64,000 nt of DNA. Source: Sphingobacterium sp. (GTDB taxonomy: Bacteria > Bacteroidota > Bacteroidia > Sphingobacteriales > Sphingobacteriaceae). The stretch lies in the NCBI GenBank assembly GCA_031286695.1, contig JAITTY010000004.1:100447-164446 (forward strand). The letters are read 5' to 3'. This document shows, piece by piece, positions 37,101 to 47,800 of this stretch. A program made the translations under genes and the position numbers. Under the pieces are notes generated by a model, which saw only the letters and a list, made by a program, of their open reading frames with translations, was not told the DNA's origin and did not search any database. Each line of letters opens with the position of its first letter. The first letter of the stretch is position 1.

Positions 37101-40100
37101 TTACCATTGACTTCCAGTGGAAAAATAGATAAAATAGCTTTATTAAGAGAAGATAGTTTTAAGATCAATCGAAAGTCGATTTCTAACACCTCTAAAACTG
37201 AAATTGAATTTAAATTAATACAGATTTGGGAATCAGTCTTACAGAATGAAGGTATTGGAAGAGAGGATGACTTTTTTTTAATTGGTGGGCATAGTCTAAA
37301 AGCCACCAAGTTGATAAGTCAAATTTTTAAATTATTAAATGTAAAATTAGAAATAAAGCAAATTTTCGAAGTATCTGTTTTAAAGGATCAGGCTAAACTT
37401 ATTGAAAATTGTAGCTCTAATTTTTATTCAGAAATTGTGAAAACCAAATTGGAGGGGCCTTATCCATTATCTTCTTCGCAATTTAGATTATGGGTATTGG
37501 ATCATTACGATAATATTGGTTCAACATATAACATGATTGGATCGTATTTTATAGAAGGTAATTTGAATATTGCAAGTTTAGAATTAGCATTTAGATCTTT
37601 GATTAAGAGGCATGAGATATTGAGAACTCGATTTGAAGAAGTTACAGAAGGAGAAGTCCGACAATTTATAGAATCCGATTTCAAAGTTGACGTTCAGATT
37701 TTGGAGGAAGACCTGCGTAGTGTTGCTGACTGGAAAGATTTCCTTGATATACGTTTAAAAGAGAATTTAGAAAAGCCGTTTAATTTGGCTGCAGGCAATT
37801 TAATTAAACCTTACTTATATAGGATTACAGACAATAAATGGGTATTTAGTTATGTTATGCATCACATAATTAGTGATGGCTGGTCTTTAAACATTATGAT
37901 AGGTGAATTATTATATTTATATAATTCCTACCTAAAAGGGACGGAAAATAATCTTCTGCCATTACAAATTCAGTATAAAGATTATGCCGTATGGCAACAG
38001 ACGCGGATAAAGGAAAACGGATTTGAGCAAGATAGAAATTACTGGATAGAAAGGTTTTCAGGGGAGATTCCTATTTTAAATCTTCCGACTGACCTACCCA
38101 GACCCCCTTCAAAAACTTTTAAAGGAGGGACTGTCAGAAAAAAGCTTGATGGCAATTTAGTAAATAGATTAAAAACTTTCTGCCTAGAGCGTGAAGGAAC
38201 TGTATATATGGGACTAATAGCAGCTGTATATACTTTTTTATATCGTTATTCTGAGCAAAGTGACATCGTGATAGGAAGCCCCATAGCTGGACGAAATCTA
38301 CCTGAATTAGAGGATCAGATTGGCTTTTATGTAAATACATTGGCTATGAGACTTGATCTTAATGGGATAGTTAATTATAGTGATCTGTTTACTGAAGTTA
38401 AAAAAATGACATTGGAAGCTTATGATCATCAACTGTTTCCTTTTGATAAACTTATAGAAGAACTGGATTTACCTAGAGAAATAAGTCGAAATCCTCTGTT
38501 TGACGTGATGGTCATTCTCCAGAATACAAATATTACTAAATATTCAAACGAAGTTGCTGGATTAAATATAAGTGGTATAAATTGGGATGAAACATCAAGT
38601 AGTAAATTTGATTTGACCTTCTGTTTTATAGAATATGAAAATGAATTAGAATTAGCATTAGAATTTAATTCAGACATATTTTATTTGGAAAGCGCGGAGA
38701 GAATATCGGAGCATTTCATTCAACTACTTAATAATCTTGTTTTTTATCCTACAATAAGTCTAATTGATATAGATTTTTTAAGAATAGACGAAAAACAAAA
38801 ATTATTAATTGATTTCAGAGGAATAGATAAAGTTTACGCAAATGAAAAGACAGTTGTTGATTTATTCGAAGAACAGGTAAAGAAAACCCCGGATGCAATT
38901 TCAATTATATACAAAGACAAACGATTAACATACCGTGATTTAGATGAATCCTCCAATAGATTTGCTCGTTTTCTAAGAAAACACTATAAAATAGAGGTCA
39001 ATTCTCTAATTGGAATTAACCTTGAAAGAAATGATATTTATATTTTGTCTCTTTTAGCTGTATTAAAATCTGGAGCAGCAGTCGTCCCTCTTGATCCAAA
39101 GTATCCTGAAGAAAGAATTCAATTTATAGAACGCGATAGTCGATGTTTAGTAACGATTAACATAGATTTATATGAAGATTTTAAAAAGGAAGAAAAAGAA
39201 TTTAATTCAACTAACCTTGTTCGAAATGTTCAACCGTTAGATCTAATTTATTTAGTTTATACATCAGGTTCAACTGGCGTCCCAAAAGGAATACTTATGT
39301 CACATAAAGTGATTACAAATCTAATAAATTTCCATATTGAGCAATTTCCTTTTGTTAAATGTGTAATGCAATTTGCTAGTATTGGTTTTGATGTATCTTT
39401 CCAAGAGATCTTTTCAACCTTATTACGTGGTGCAACACTTTTTCCAATTTCTGAACAAGAAAAAGTAGATGTTTATAAATTAGGAGATTTTATAAGGTTA
39501 AACTCGATTGAAACAGTTTTTCTTCCAACCGCATATTTTAAAATTTTAGCTGAAGAGAACTATTTTATAAACAGTATTAAAGATAATGTCAAATATATTA
39601 TTGTTGCGGGAGAGAAATTAATACTCAGTGAGCGTTCAATACAAAACCTCAATACAATTGATATTGAATTACATAATCACTATGGACCTGCAGAGACCCA
39701 TGTCGTTAGCACATTAGTTCTAAATTCAAAAAATAATATTCCAATTATACCATCAATTGGTAAACCAATATTTAATACCCAGATACTTATACTCAACAAG
39801 GGAAAATTATGTCCTATTGGAGTAGTAGGAGAAATATATATTGGAGGAGATGCTGTTTCTATAGGTTATAATAACTTACCACAATTGACAACTGAAAAAT
39901 TCGTCGATAACCCACTCCATAAAGGAACTAAATTATATAAAACTGGTGATCTTGGTAAATGGCAGGATGATGGAACTATTCAATATGTTGGTCGTATTGA
40001 CGATCAAGTTAAAATACAAGGTTATAGGATTGAAATCGGAGAGATTGAATATAATTTAAAACAATTTCCTGATGTTGAGAACGCGGTAATTGTGACTAAA

Positions 40101-43100
40101 GAGCAAGGACATGGCGAACTTTCATTAATGGCGTATTATGTTAGCCAGAAAGAAATAAAACATTCCTTATTAAAATCATTTTTGGAGAAGAAACTTCCAA
40201 AATACATGGTCCCTAATGAATTTATACCTTTAGAATATTTGCCGCTTACAACAAATGGAAAACTTGACATAAAAAAATTACCATCAAACCTCTCGAATTT
40301 TTCAAAAGATGAAGATGAAGTTGATTCTCCGCTTTCTAAGCTGGAGAAGAATTTAATGCAATTATGGAAGGAAGTACTTCATAAGGATCGGGTTAAGCTG
40401 TCTGATGATTTTTTTGAGATTGGTGGAAATAGTATAAGCTCTATAAGGTTATCTAGCCGAATTTTTAAAATGTTTGGTGTTAAATTTTCAATGAAGAATT
40501 TCTTTGAGAATCCAACACTTAAAGAACAAGCTCTGTTTCTCGAAAATTCAGAAAAGAAAAATTTAATTATTATAAAAAATAGGGAAAATAATTACAAGTT
40601 TCCTACTACCATATCACAGCGACGAATTTGGGCATTATGTCAATTAGAGGATGTTAACAGCGCTTATAATTTACCAATTGTAATTGAAGTTAAAGGAAAA
40701 TTAGACATAGGTATTCTGAATAAAACATTTGGTTATATAATTGGAAAATATGAAATATTAAGGTCAAGTTTTTTACAAAATGATGAAGGTGATGTTGAAA
40801 TGTATATTAAACCACAGCAGGCCTTTAACTTTGAACTTAGTATTTATAACTATGAATCATCATCTAAACTTAAGGATGCCATTTATAAGGCGGTGAGTGA
40901 TCCATTTGACTTAAATAATGGGCCTTTATTCCGAGTATCCTTACATGAGGAGAAAAACAGTTCTTGGATTTTTGTATTTGTACTTCATCATCTTATTGGT
41001 GATGGTCATTCTCTAGATATTTTAGCGAAAGAAATAGATCATATATATTTTTCTTATTTGAGTAATCAAAGAATTGATAGCACTCCTTTGGATTTACAAT
41101 ATGGCGATTACGCCATATGGCTTAATAATCAAAAAGAAAGTAAATTTTTTGAAGATAATAAATCATTTTGGTTAAATACCTTAAAGGGAGACTTACCTGT
41201 TTTAAATCTACCAACAGATTTTTCTAGACCGAAATTTAAAACATTCAATGGTCAAACAATTAATCGCCGTATTAAAATAGAAGATTTAAGTCAATTTAAC
41301 CGTTTTTGTAAAGATCAAAAAATAACGCTATTTGTTGGGTTAGTCACTTTTATAAAATATTTGTTATTTAAACTTACTGGGCAAAATGACATAATTATTG
41401 GAACTCCGGTGAGTGGACGAGAATATTTAGAATTAGAAGATCAGATTGGTTTATTTTTAGATTTTGTACCTCTACGGACCAAAATAAAAGAAAACAGCAG
41501 TTTGGAGGAACTGGTGAAGGACGTAAAATCCAATATCCTCGCAGCATTCGAACACCGTAATTTTCCAGTTATGGAGTTGTTAGCAGAATTAAACTATCAA
41601 AGAGATTTAGGAAGAAACCCGCTATTTGATGTTTTAGTAATACTCCAAAATTCGGAATATAGTGTTGATCAAACTAAATTGGGGAAAAGGCTTGAAATTC
41701 TAAAGGATGAAACTTCATATAATAACAAAAGTAAGTTTGACATTACGTTTAGTTTCGTTGAAAATGGAGAAGAACTATCCGTAAATATTGAGTACAATGT
41801 AGATTTATTTAAGTCAACTACAATTGAAAGAATGTTGGATTATTTTGAAGAGCTAATATGTAAAAACGACTTTTCAAAAATAAAGTCATTAAAGGAAATT
41901 AATTTTCTAAACAATAATTATCAAAATGAACTCCTTAATAAATTTAATGATACACTTTGCGTCAACAAAGCACAGAATGTAATTGAATTATTTCTAAAGG
42001 CTGTAGACCAAAATCCAAAAAACGTAGCAATTAATTATGGTAACCAGACTTTAACTTTCGAGGAGTTGGAAATAAGGTCTAGGCAATTAGCACTACATCT
42101 TAAAAATTTAGGTGTTTTGAAAGGTGCTTTAATACCTATTTTTATGACACGCTCTATTGAGATGATAATCGGTCTATTTGGAATTATGCGCTGTGGAGGA
42201 GCATTCGTTCCTATTGATCCTGATTATCCAGAAGATAGGATAAAATATATGTTAGAGAATGTCCAAGCAAATATGATTATTTTAAATTCTGAAGTGCTTG
42301 GAAATCTTCCGGATAGTCATTTATATAAAGTCGTTAATCTAGATAATGAAGTCCCTACAATTGAGGATAATTATGAAGCTCTGGAAGAAATTGAAGTTCA
42401 TAATCTTGCCTATTTAATTTATACTTCCGGATCAACAGGAGACCCCAAAGGAGTAATGGTAGAACATAAAAGTCTACTAAATTTTATTATAGGGATGAAT
42501 GATGTGGTTAATCCTGAAGAGATAAACCATATGCTAGCAATAACTTCAATTTCCTTTGATATTTCCATTTTGGAGATATTTTGGACCATTTGTAATGGTA
42601 TCCCAATTACTTTGAAAAAAGTTTCTTCAGATCTAAATAGCTTTGATCGTTTTTTAAAAGACGATGAAACTATTGATTTTAGTCTATTTTATTTTTCAAG
42701 TGACAACCTACAATTAGATTCAAAATATGATCTATTGTTAGAGTCTGTACAGTTTGCTGATAATAATGATTTTAAGGCAGTTTGGTTGCCTGAGAGACAT
42801 TTTAATGAATTCGGCGGCATATTTCCTAATCCGGCCGTGTTAGGGGCAGCATTAGCAGCTGTAACAAAACAAATTTCTATTCGTTCAGGCAGTGTCGTGT
42901 TACCGATAAACGATGTAATAAGGGTAGCCGAAGAATGGTCTGTGGTAGACAATTTATCGAATGGAAGAGTTGGTTTATCCTTGGCATCAGGATGGCATGC
43001 CGATGATTTTGTTTTAGCACCTGATAGTTTTAAAAAGAGGCATGAGATTCTTTATGATCAAATAGATCAGCTTAAAAAACTTTGGAGTGGAGGTTCGGTT

Positions 43101-44873
43101 AGGCGTGTTAATGGGAATGGTATAGATAGGGATATTAAAATATTTCCTCAACCTATACAAAATGAACTGCCAATTTATATTACATCAGGAGGGAATATTG
43201 AAACTTTTCGGAGCGCAGGAAAAAATGGTGCGAAAGTTTTAACCCATCTTTTGGGACAGGGCATTGAACAGCTTAAGGATAATATCCATGCGTATCATAT
43301 TGCCTTAAAAGAGGCTGGATATTCTTTGGATGTTGGAGGAGTGGTTTTAATGTTGCACACTTATATTGGAAAGTCTGTTGATTCTGTTAAAACCGAAGTT
43401 CGTACACCGTTTAAAAAATATCTAAGATCAAGTTTAGGATTAATTCAGAACCTCATAACGGATCTCGAGATTGACTTAACTACTACTAATGACTCCGATT
43501 TAGACGCGATATTAGATATTGTATTTGAACGTTATTGGCAAAGTTCTGCTTTATTTGGTACCGTTGAAAGTGTGAAAGAGTTTGTAATTGAATTAAAATC
43601 TCTTGGTGTAGACGAAATTGCATGCTTAATAGACTTTGGTTTAGATCAAAAATTAGTAATAGATGGGTTGGAACACTTGAATAGCCTAAGAAAAGTTTTT
43701 AGTGAACAACCTAAAGTGTTGGCTGACTTACCTCCGATTGATACAATGCAAATTACTCCTTCCTATTTAAATGTTCTTATTGATGACAAAAGCTCGTCAA
43801 AATTTCTACAATCTTTAGATACTTTAATTATTGGTGGTGAGCGATTATCTGAAGAGTTGATTGGTAAGATCCGTGAAATTACAGAAGCAAAGATATATAA
43901 TATGTATGGACCAACAGAAGCAACTATTTGGACGTCTTCAAAAAATATTATAGATGGCTCTAACATAACTATTGGTAAACCAATGAGAAACACATCAATA
44001 TATATATTAGATAATGACCTAAATGTATGCCCCATTGGAGTAACCGGTGAAATTTATATTGCTGGGGATGGATTGGCGAGAGGCTATTTAAATTCAAAAG
44101 AACTTACTAATGAACGATTTATTACACACTTAATATCAGGAGCTGAAACTAAACGTCTGTATAAGACTGGTGATTTAGGTAAATGGCTTGAATCTGGTGA
44201 AATTGAAATTCATGGAAGAGTAGATCATCAGATCAAAATTAATGGCTTTAGAATTGAACCGGGTGAAATAGAAACATCATTAAAAAAATATAGGGACATC
44301 GAAGATGCGTTAGTAACAGTGGATAAAAAAGGTGGTGAGAAATTACTAGCCTACCTTATCAGCAATACAGACATAGATATTTTAAAACTAAAAGATGACC
44401 TTCAAAAGAGCCTTCCAAAGTTTCTGATTCCAAATCAGTTTATTATTCTGAATAAATGGCCATTAACTTCAAATGGGAAAGTGGATCGCTCAAATTTGCC
44501 TAGTATAGATCAAATTGAGCGCGTTGTTAAAGATCAATTTATTGCACCTACCGGTCAAATAGAGAAGGAACTTGCGGAAATATGGGGAGATGTTTTAGGA
44601 TTGGATATTGATAAAATCAGTATTTATGACAATTTTTTTGATCTAGGAGGATCATCTTTGACTATCATAAAAATGATTAATAGAATTAACCGGAAATTTA
44701 ATGAAAATTTGTCTGTAATGACAGTTTTTAGTCTACCTAATATTGCAGCAATTGGTGGATATTTAAAGAAAGAAATTAATGAGAATTTAGTAGAAAAAGA
44801 GGGTGAATTAGACAGTTTAGTAGAAATTATGGAGGAATCTTTTAAGTTAATAAATAAAAATGGTGATGAATAA
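34116..44873 (+). CDS. NRPS, three modules; third A domain contains a luciferase-like monooxygenase
   Basis: A 3585-residue protein starting 1 bp after the previous stop. Order: TubC docking (1-50), C (His207), A, T (Ser1060), C (His1249), A, T (Ser2106), C (His2291), A with embedded monooxygenase, T (Ser3514). A-codes in GrsA numbering: first D-A-E-H-I-A-K-I-S, unassigned, with Glu at 239 hinting at a basic side chain; second D-V-Q-V-I-A-H-V-V, unassigned; third D-I-L-Q-I-G-M-I-W, glycine. The insert (about 2854-3180) lies between core motifs A4 and A5. The C terminus (FKLINKNGDE) lacks the EII tail and faces a PKS. The stop overlaps the PKS start by 8 bp. Confidence 0.93.
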   Translation: MRDLLNLISSLKSRNIQISIDATKNNIKLKGNLTSLTDVEKEFIRTRKIDILSFLESTRKGEGEIDKAPFSEDYGLSSAQKRMWLMNQINSENNAYNIAVSYVVDGQLDTSSLERSYSSLIERHEILRTKFEENEHGDVRQKIEDSTISLSNIIQEDLRGLKTSDEILQDRLSLNVSEPFNLREGNLIRCYLFRINDNKWILSFVLHHIVSDGWSLDIMIQELMTLYSSYLNGGNNNLLPLRIQYKDYALWQQKQLKEQAFHRHRKYWLDKFTGSLPVLNLPTDFPRPAIKTFKGSSINKILKNKLVGKIRRFCLENEGTVYMALMAAVNALLYRYSGQEDIIVGSPIAGRESAELENQIGLYVNTIAIRLNPTGNSNYNDLFSQAKKVSLEAYEHQQYPFDELISELSLPRDKSRNLLFDVMIILQNTGSALASNEIAGLRIKPLELDRNDSKFDLTFSFMEIEDEIVLSLGYSSDLFDKKTAERLSSHFVQLLDQLLLKPTEKLEDINFLDDKELELILRNFNNPEDHNLSNNTILDLFYDQVLSAPNDIALVFAEKKITYKELDERSSRFSNFLNHKFKLDCEDVIALCLEKTELSIIALLGVLKSSCVYLPVDPGFPKDRINYILQDSKCKVVIDQMECNSFIDTENSYSPIRPNIQISNFQPAYLLYTTGTTGKPKGVLIQHSSILNYIISVGTIYKLDKGERVLQISNLTFDASLEQIFVSLISGSTLYLIRKEVVVNLEEFDLFLNHHKITHLHSVPTFLNKVNFSKNKSLRRIISAGETFVPTILNNINEDIDVYNKYGPTETTISATIHKIERDEENISQIVPIGKPLNNYKILILNRREKIVPVGVEGEIWIGGVGIAKGYIGENETYNKNFRYLEYFPDTKFYKSGDMGKWLPNGDIEFTGRIDEQLKIRGFRIEPNEIVNALNSFYNELSSITVLGKKDNENELSLVAYISGVKDPDLENLKIFLNKKLPSYMHPNSYVFLDALPLTSSGKIDKIALLREDSFKINRKSISNTSKTEIEFKLIQIWESVLQNEGIGREDDFFLIGGHSLKATKLISQIFKLLNVKLEIKQIFEVSVLKDQAKLIENCSSNFYSEIVKTKLEGPYPLSSSQFRLWVLDHYDNIGSTYNMIGSYFIEGNLNIASLELAFRSLIKRHEILRTRFEEVTEGEVRQFIESDFKVDVQILEEDLRSVADWKDFLDIRLKENLEKPFNLAAGNLIKPYLYRITDNKWVFSYVMHHIISDGWSLNIMIGELLYLYNSYLKGTENNLLPLQIQYKDYAVWQQTRIKENGFEQDRNYWIERFSGEIPILNLPTDLPRPPSKTFKGGTVRKKLDGNLVNRLKTFCLEREGTVYMGLIAAVYTFLYRYSEQSDIVIGSPIAGRNLPELEDQIGFYVNTLAMRLDLNGIVNYSDLFTEVKKMTLEAYDHQLFPFDKLIEELDLPREISRNPLFDVMVILQNTNITKYSNEVAGLNISGINWDETSSSKFDLTFCFIEYENELELALEFNSDIFYLESAERISEHFIQLLNNLVFYPTISLIDIDFLRIDEKQKLLIDFRGIDKVYANEKTVVDLFEEQVKKTPDAISIIYKDKRLTYRDLDESSNRFARFLRKHYKIEVNSLIGINLERNDIYILSLLAVLKSGAAVVPLDPKYPEERIQFIERDSRCLVTINIDLYEDFKKEEKEFNSTNLVRNVQPLDLIYLVYTSGSTGVPKGILMSHKVITNLINFHIEQFPFVKCVMQFASIGFDVSFQEIFSTLLRGATLFPISEQEKVDVYKLGDFIRLNSIETVFLPTAYFKILAEENYFINSIKDNVKYIIVAGEKLILSERSIQNLNTIDIELHNHYGPAETHVVSTLVLNSKNNIPIIPSIGKPIFNTQILILNKGKLCPIGVVGEIYIGGDAVSIGYNNLPQLTTEKFVDNPLHKGTKLYKTGDLGKWQDDGTIQYVGRIDDQVKIQGYRIEIGEIEYNLKQFPDVENAVIVTKEQGHGELSLMAYYVSQKEIKHSLLKSFLEKKLPKYMVPNEFIPLEYLPLTTNGKLDIKKLPSNLSNFSKDEDEVDSPLSKLEKNLMQLWKEVLHKDRVKLSDDFFEIGGNSISSIRLSSRIFKMFGVKFSMKNFFENPTLKEQALFLENSEKKNLIIIKNRENNYKFPTTISQRRIWALCQLEDVNSAYNLPIVIEVKGKLDIGILNKTFGYIIGKYEILRSSFLQNDEGDVEMYIKPQQAFNFELSIYNYESSSKLKDAIYKAVSDPFDLNNGPLFRVSLHEEKNSSWIFVFVLHHLIGDGHSLDILAKEIDHIYFSYLSNQRIDSTPLDLQYGDYAIWLNNQKESKFFEDNKSFWLNTLKGDLPVLNLPTDFSRPKFKTFNGQTINRRIKIEDLSQFNRFCKDQKITLFVGLVTFIKYLLFKLTGQNDIIIGTPVSGREYLELEDQIGLFLDFVPLRTKIKENSSLEELVKDVKSNILAAFEHRNFPVMELLAELNYQRDLGRNPLFDVLVILQNSEYSVDQTKLGKRLEILKDETSYNNKSKFDITFSFVENGEELSVNIEYNVDLFKSTTIERMLDYFEELICKNDFSKIKSLKEINFLNNNYQNELLNKFNDTLCVNKAQNVIELFLKAVDQNPKNVAINYGNQTLTFEELEIRSRQLALHLKNLGVLKGALIPIFMTRSIEMIIGLFGIMRCGGAFVPIDPDYPEDRIKYMLENVQANMIILNSEVLGNLPDSHLYKVVNLDNEVPTIEDNYEALEEIEVHNLAYLIYTSGSTGDPKGVMVEHKSLLNFIIGMNDVVNPEEINHMLAITSISFDISILEIFWTICNGIPITLKKVSSDLNSFDRFLKDDETIDFSLFYFSSDNLQLDSKYDLLLESVQFADNNDFKAVWLPERHFNEFGGIFPNPAVLGAALAAVTKQISIRSGSVVLPINDVIRVAEEWSVVDNLSNGRVGLSLASGWHADDFVLAPDSFKKRHEILYDQIDQLKKLWSGGSVRRVNGNGIDRDIKIFPQPIQNELPIYITSGGNIETFRSAGKNGAKVLTHLLGQGIEQLKDNIHAYHIALKEAGYSLDVGGVVLMLHTYIGKSVDSVKTEVRTPFKKYLRSSLGLIQNLITDLEIDLTTTNDSDLDAILDIVFERYWQSSALFGTVESVKEFVIELKSLGVDEIACLIDFGLDQKLVIDGLEHLNSLRKVFSEQPKVLADLPPIDTMQITPSYLNVLIDDKSSSKFLQSLDTLIIGGERLSEELIGKIREITEAKIYNMYGPTEATIWTSSKNIIDGSNITIGKPMRNTSIYILDNDLNVCPIGVTGEIYIAGDGLARGYLNSKELTNERFITHLISGAETKRLYKTGDLGKWLESGEIEIHGRVDHQIKINGFRIEPGEIETSLKKYRDIEDALVTVDKKGGEKLLAYLISNTDIDILKLKDDLQKSLPKFLIPNQFIILNKWPLTSNGKVDRSNLPSIDQIERVVKDQFIAPTGQIEKELAEIWGDVLGLDIDKISIYDNFFDLGGSSLTIIKMINRINRKFNENLSVMTVFSLPNIAAIGGYLKKEINENLVEKEGELDSLVEIMEESFKLINKNGDE
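42675..43660 (+). other. embedded flavin-dependent luciferase-like monooxygenase domain
   Basis: Within the glycine A domain, residues about 2854-3180 form a complete luciferase-like barrel of the Atu3671/MupA type. It opens DFSLFYFSSDNL, then has AVWLPERHF, GLSLASGWHADDFVLAP, FPQPIQNELPIYITSGG and VDEIACLIDFG. Relatives in myxothiazol MtaG and melithiazol MelG sit in the same A-domain position and hydroxylate glycine, leading to a terminal amide. Confidence 0.88.
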
Positions 44874-47800
44874 AGTTAATACAAATTATACTGGTTTTGA
44901 GGTTGCAATCGTAGGCATTTCATGCCGGGTTTCCCAAGCATCCAATTGGCAAACGTTTTGGCAATCACTTAAAGAAGGAAAAGAATTATTGATAAATCTT
45001 ACTGATGAAGAAATTATAAATTCTGGAGTTCCAAAGGAAGTAGCCAATGATAAAGATTATGTTAAAATGTGTTCAAAAGTGACTAACAAAGACTCCTTTG
45101 ACTCCGCATTTTTTGGATATTCCCCAAACGAGGCAGCATTAATGTCACCTCAAACGCGATTATTCCATGAATGCGTTTGGGAATCTATTGAAGACGCCGG
45201 TTATACAATTGATAATTTAAAGACGGGAATAAGTTTATTTGCTGGTGCTTCTGAGGATATAAATTGGAAAGTGTATTCTAAGATGGCAAATCAAAATCAA
45301 TTGATTCCTGATTTTACCTTAAGACACATTAATAATAAGGACTTCATGTCTACTTTAATCTCCTATAAATTAAATTTAAAAGGGGGATCAGTCACCACTC
45401 AAACAGCATGTTCCAGCTCTCTCGTAGCAATTCATTTAGCTTGTAGGGCATTAATTTTTGGTGAAACAAAAATTGCCATTGCGGGCGGAGTTTCTATTAA
45501 CACAGAACCCCAAAAAGGTTATTTATTCAAAGAAGGCGGGATATTATCAAAAGATGGGCATTGTAAAGCATTTGATCAAGAATCAAGTGGCACTGTCGGT
45601 GGTGAAGGAATGGGAGCAGTTGTATTAAAAAGACTAGCGGATGCACAACGTGATGGGGATAATATATATGCGGTAATTAAAGGTAGTGCAATAAATAATG
45701 ATGGGAATAGAAAGGTTGGTTATACAGCACCAAGTATCGAAGGTCAAGTCGAATGTATAAAAATGGCACAGAAATTTGCTAAAGTTGATCCCTCAACCAT
45801 AAATTATGTCGAAGCTCATGGAACTGGAACAAAATTAGGAGATTCAATAGAAGTTGAAGCACTAAATGCTGCTTTTAACTTTAAAAAAGGAAAATTTTGT
45901 CCTATAGGATCGGTTAAGACAAATATTGGTCACCTGGATGTAGCGGCGGGAGTGATTGGGATAATCAAAACTGCTTTGTCTTTAAAGTATGGACAAATAC
46001 CACCGACATTACATTTTAATGAGAATGATAAGAATGTCAATTTTGATGGAGGACCTTTTTATGTAAATAAGGCATTAATGCAAATCGATAAATCTGAAAA
46101 AGAACCAACGAGAGCTTGTGTGAATTCATTTGGGGTCGGTGGCACCAATGCTCATGTGATTTTAGAAAGTTATGAAAAGGATCATGAAGTTGTTAAAGAG
46201 GATAAATATAGATTACTTAAAATATCTGCAAAATCAGAAGGTTCGCTAATTAATTATGTGAATAAGTTAAAAGTATTTTTAGAGAGTGAGGACGAAATAA
46301 ATATGGATGATCTTTCTTACACTCTTCAAATTGGTAGAAAAGATTTTCCATTTCGAAAAGCTTTTCCTTTCAAAGACAGAGCAGATTTATTAAATTTATT
46401 AGCTTCCAATTCATCTGAAATGGTGGAGTTTGACAATCAGAATACGTCTATTGTGTTTCTTTTTCCAGGTCAGGGTTCCCAATATAAAAACATGGCTAAG
46501 GAACTTTATAATTTGGAAACACCTTTTAAAGATTTAATGGATAATGGATTTTCATTGCTTAAGGATATCTCGGGTCATGATTACAAATCAGTTCTATTTA
46601 ATGACGATATCGACACAAATCTTATTCATGAAACTAGATACACACAACCATTAGTTTTCTTATTGGAATATTCTTTAGCCAAGTATCTCATCATGATTGG
46701 AATTGAGCCAAAATATATGATTGGTCATAGTCTAGGCGAATATGTAGCGGCATGTATAAGTGGTATCTTTTCAATTGAAGAAGCTTTACATTTGATTTTC
46801 TTAAGAGCTGAACTTGTTAATAGTCTTCCGAAAGGAGAAATGTATAGTGTAGCTTGCTCAGAAAATAAGATTAAACCCTTTTTAAAAGAGGGTGTTTCTA
46901 TTGCTGCACATAATGCTCCAGACCAAATTGTAATATCTGGAAATTTCGTTGCTATGGATCAATTAAAACAGGACTTAGCATCATCGGGAATAAGCTATGT
47001 AAAGTTAAAAACCTCACATGCTTTTCATTCCCAAATGCTTGATCCTATATTGGATAAATTTAGGTCAGCATTGGAGAATATAAATTTTCACAAAGGAAAT
47101 TACAATCTAATCTCTAACCTTACTGGTGAATTTATCTCTGAAGAGAAAATGATGACTGCAGATTATTGGGTAAATCAACTACGGTCACCAGTTAGGTTTT
47201 CAGATTGTATACAAACCCTCATTAATAAAAAGGAAAAATTAATTTGTATAGAGGTTGGGGCTGGAAGATCATTATTAAATCTTATGCGGTCTAAGGGATC
47301 GGTTAAGTTAGATTTTACGGCTGTAACATTAATTAATTCTCAAAGAAATAATGAATGTAGTGTGAAAACGTTTTTATCTGGAGTAGGAAAGTTGTGGATG
47401 CATGGCGTAAAAGTTCAGTGGAAAAACTTATACTCAGGAAATAGTCCGTATAAGACTTCGCTTCCAACTTATGCTTTTGATAATTATAGATATCCTACAG
47501 AGGTTGATGCCTATTCATTAATCGTTGATAATATGGGCGAAAAAAAGGATCTTAAAAGATCTTTGATAGATGCAAATGAATGGTTTTATAGACCGATTTG
47601 GCGTCCATCTTATGTTGTTCATGGAATTTCTTTAAAAGGAAAAGTTAATATTTTAGCATTTGCTAATGATGAAAGGCTTTTAAATTCTCTGCATTCCCAT
47701 ATAAAAGACAATTTAATAGTTGTTAAGAGTAGCAACCAATATGAAAAGATTTCTAAAAACGAATATCAAATTGATCCTGGAAATTACGATAACTTCATCA

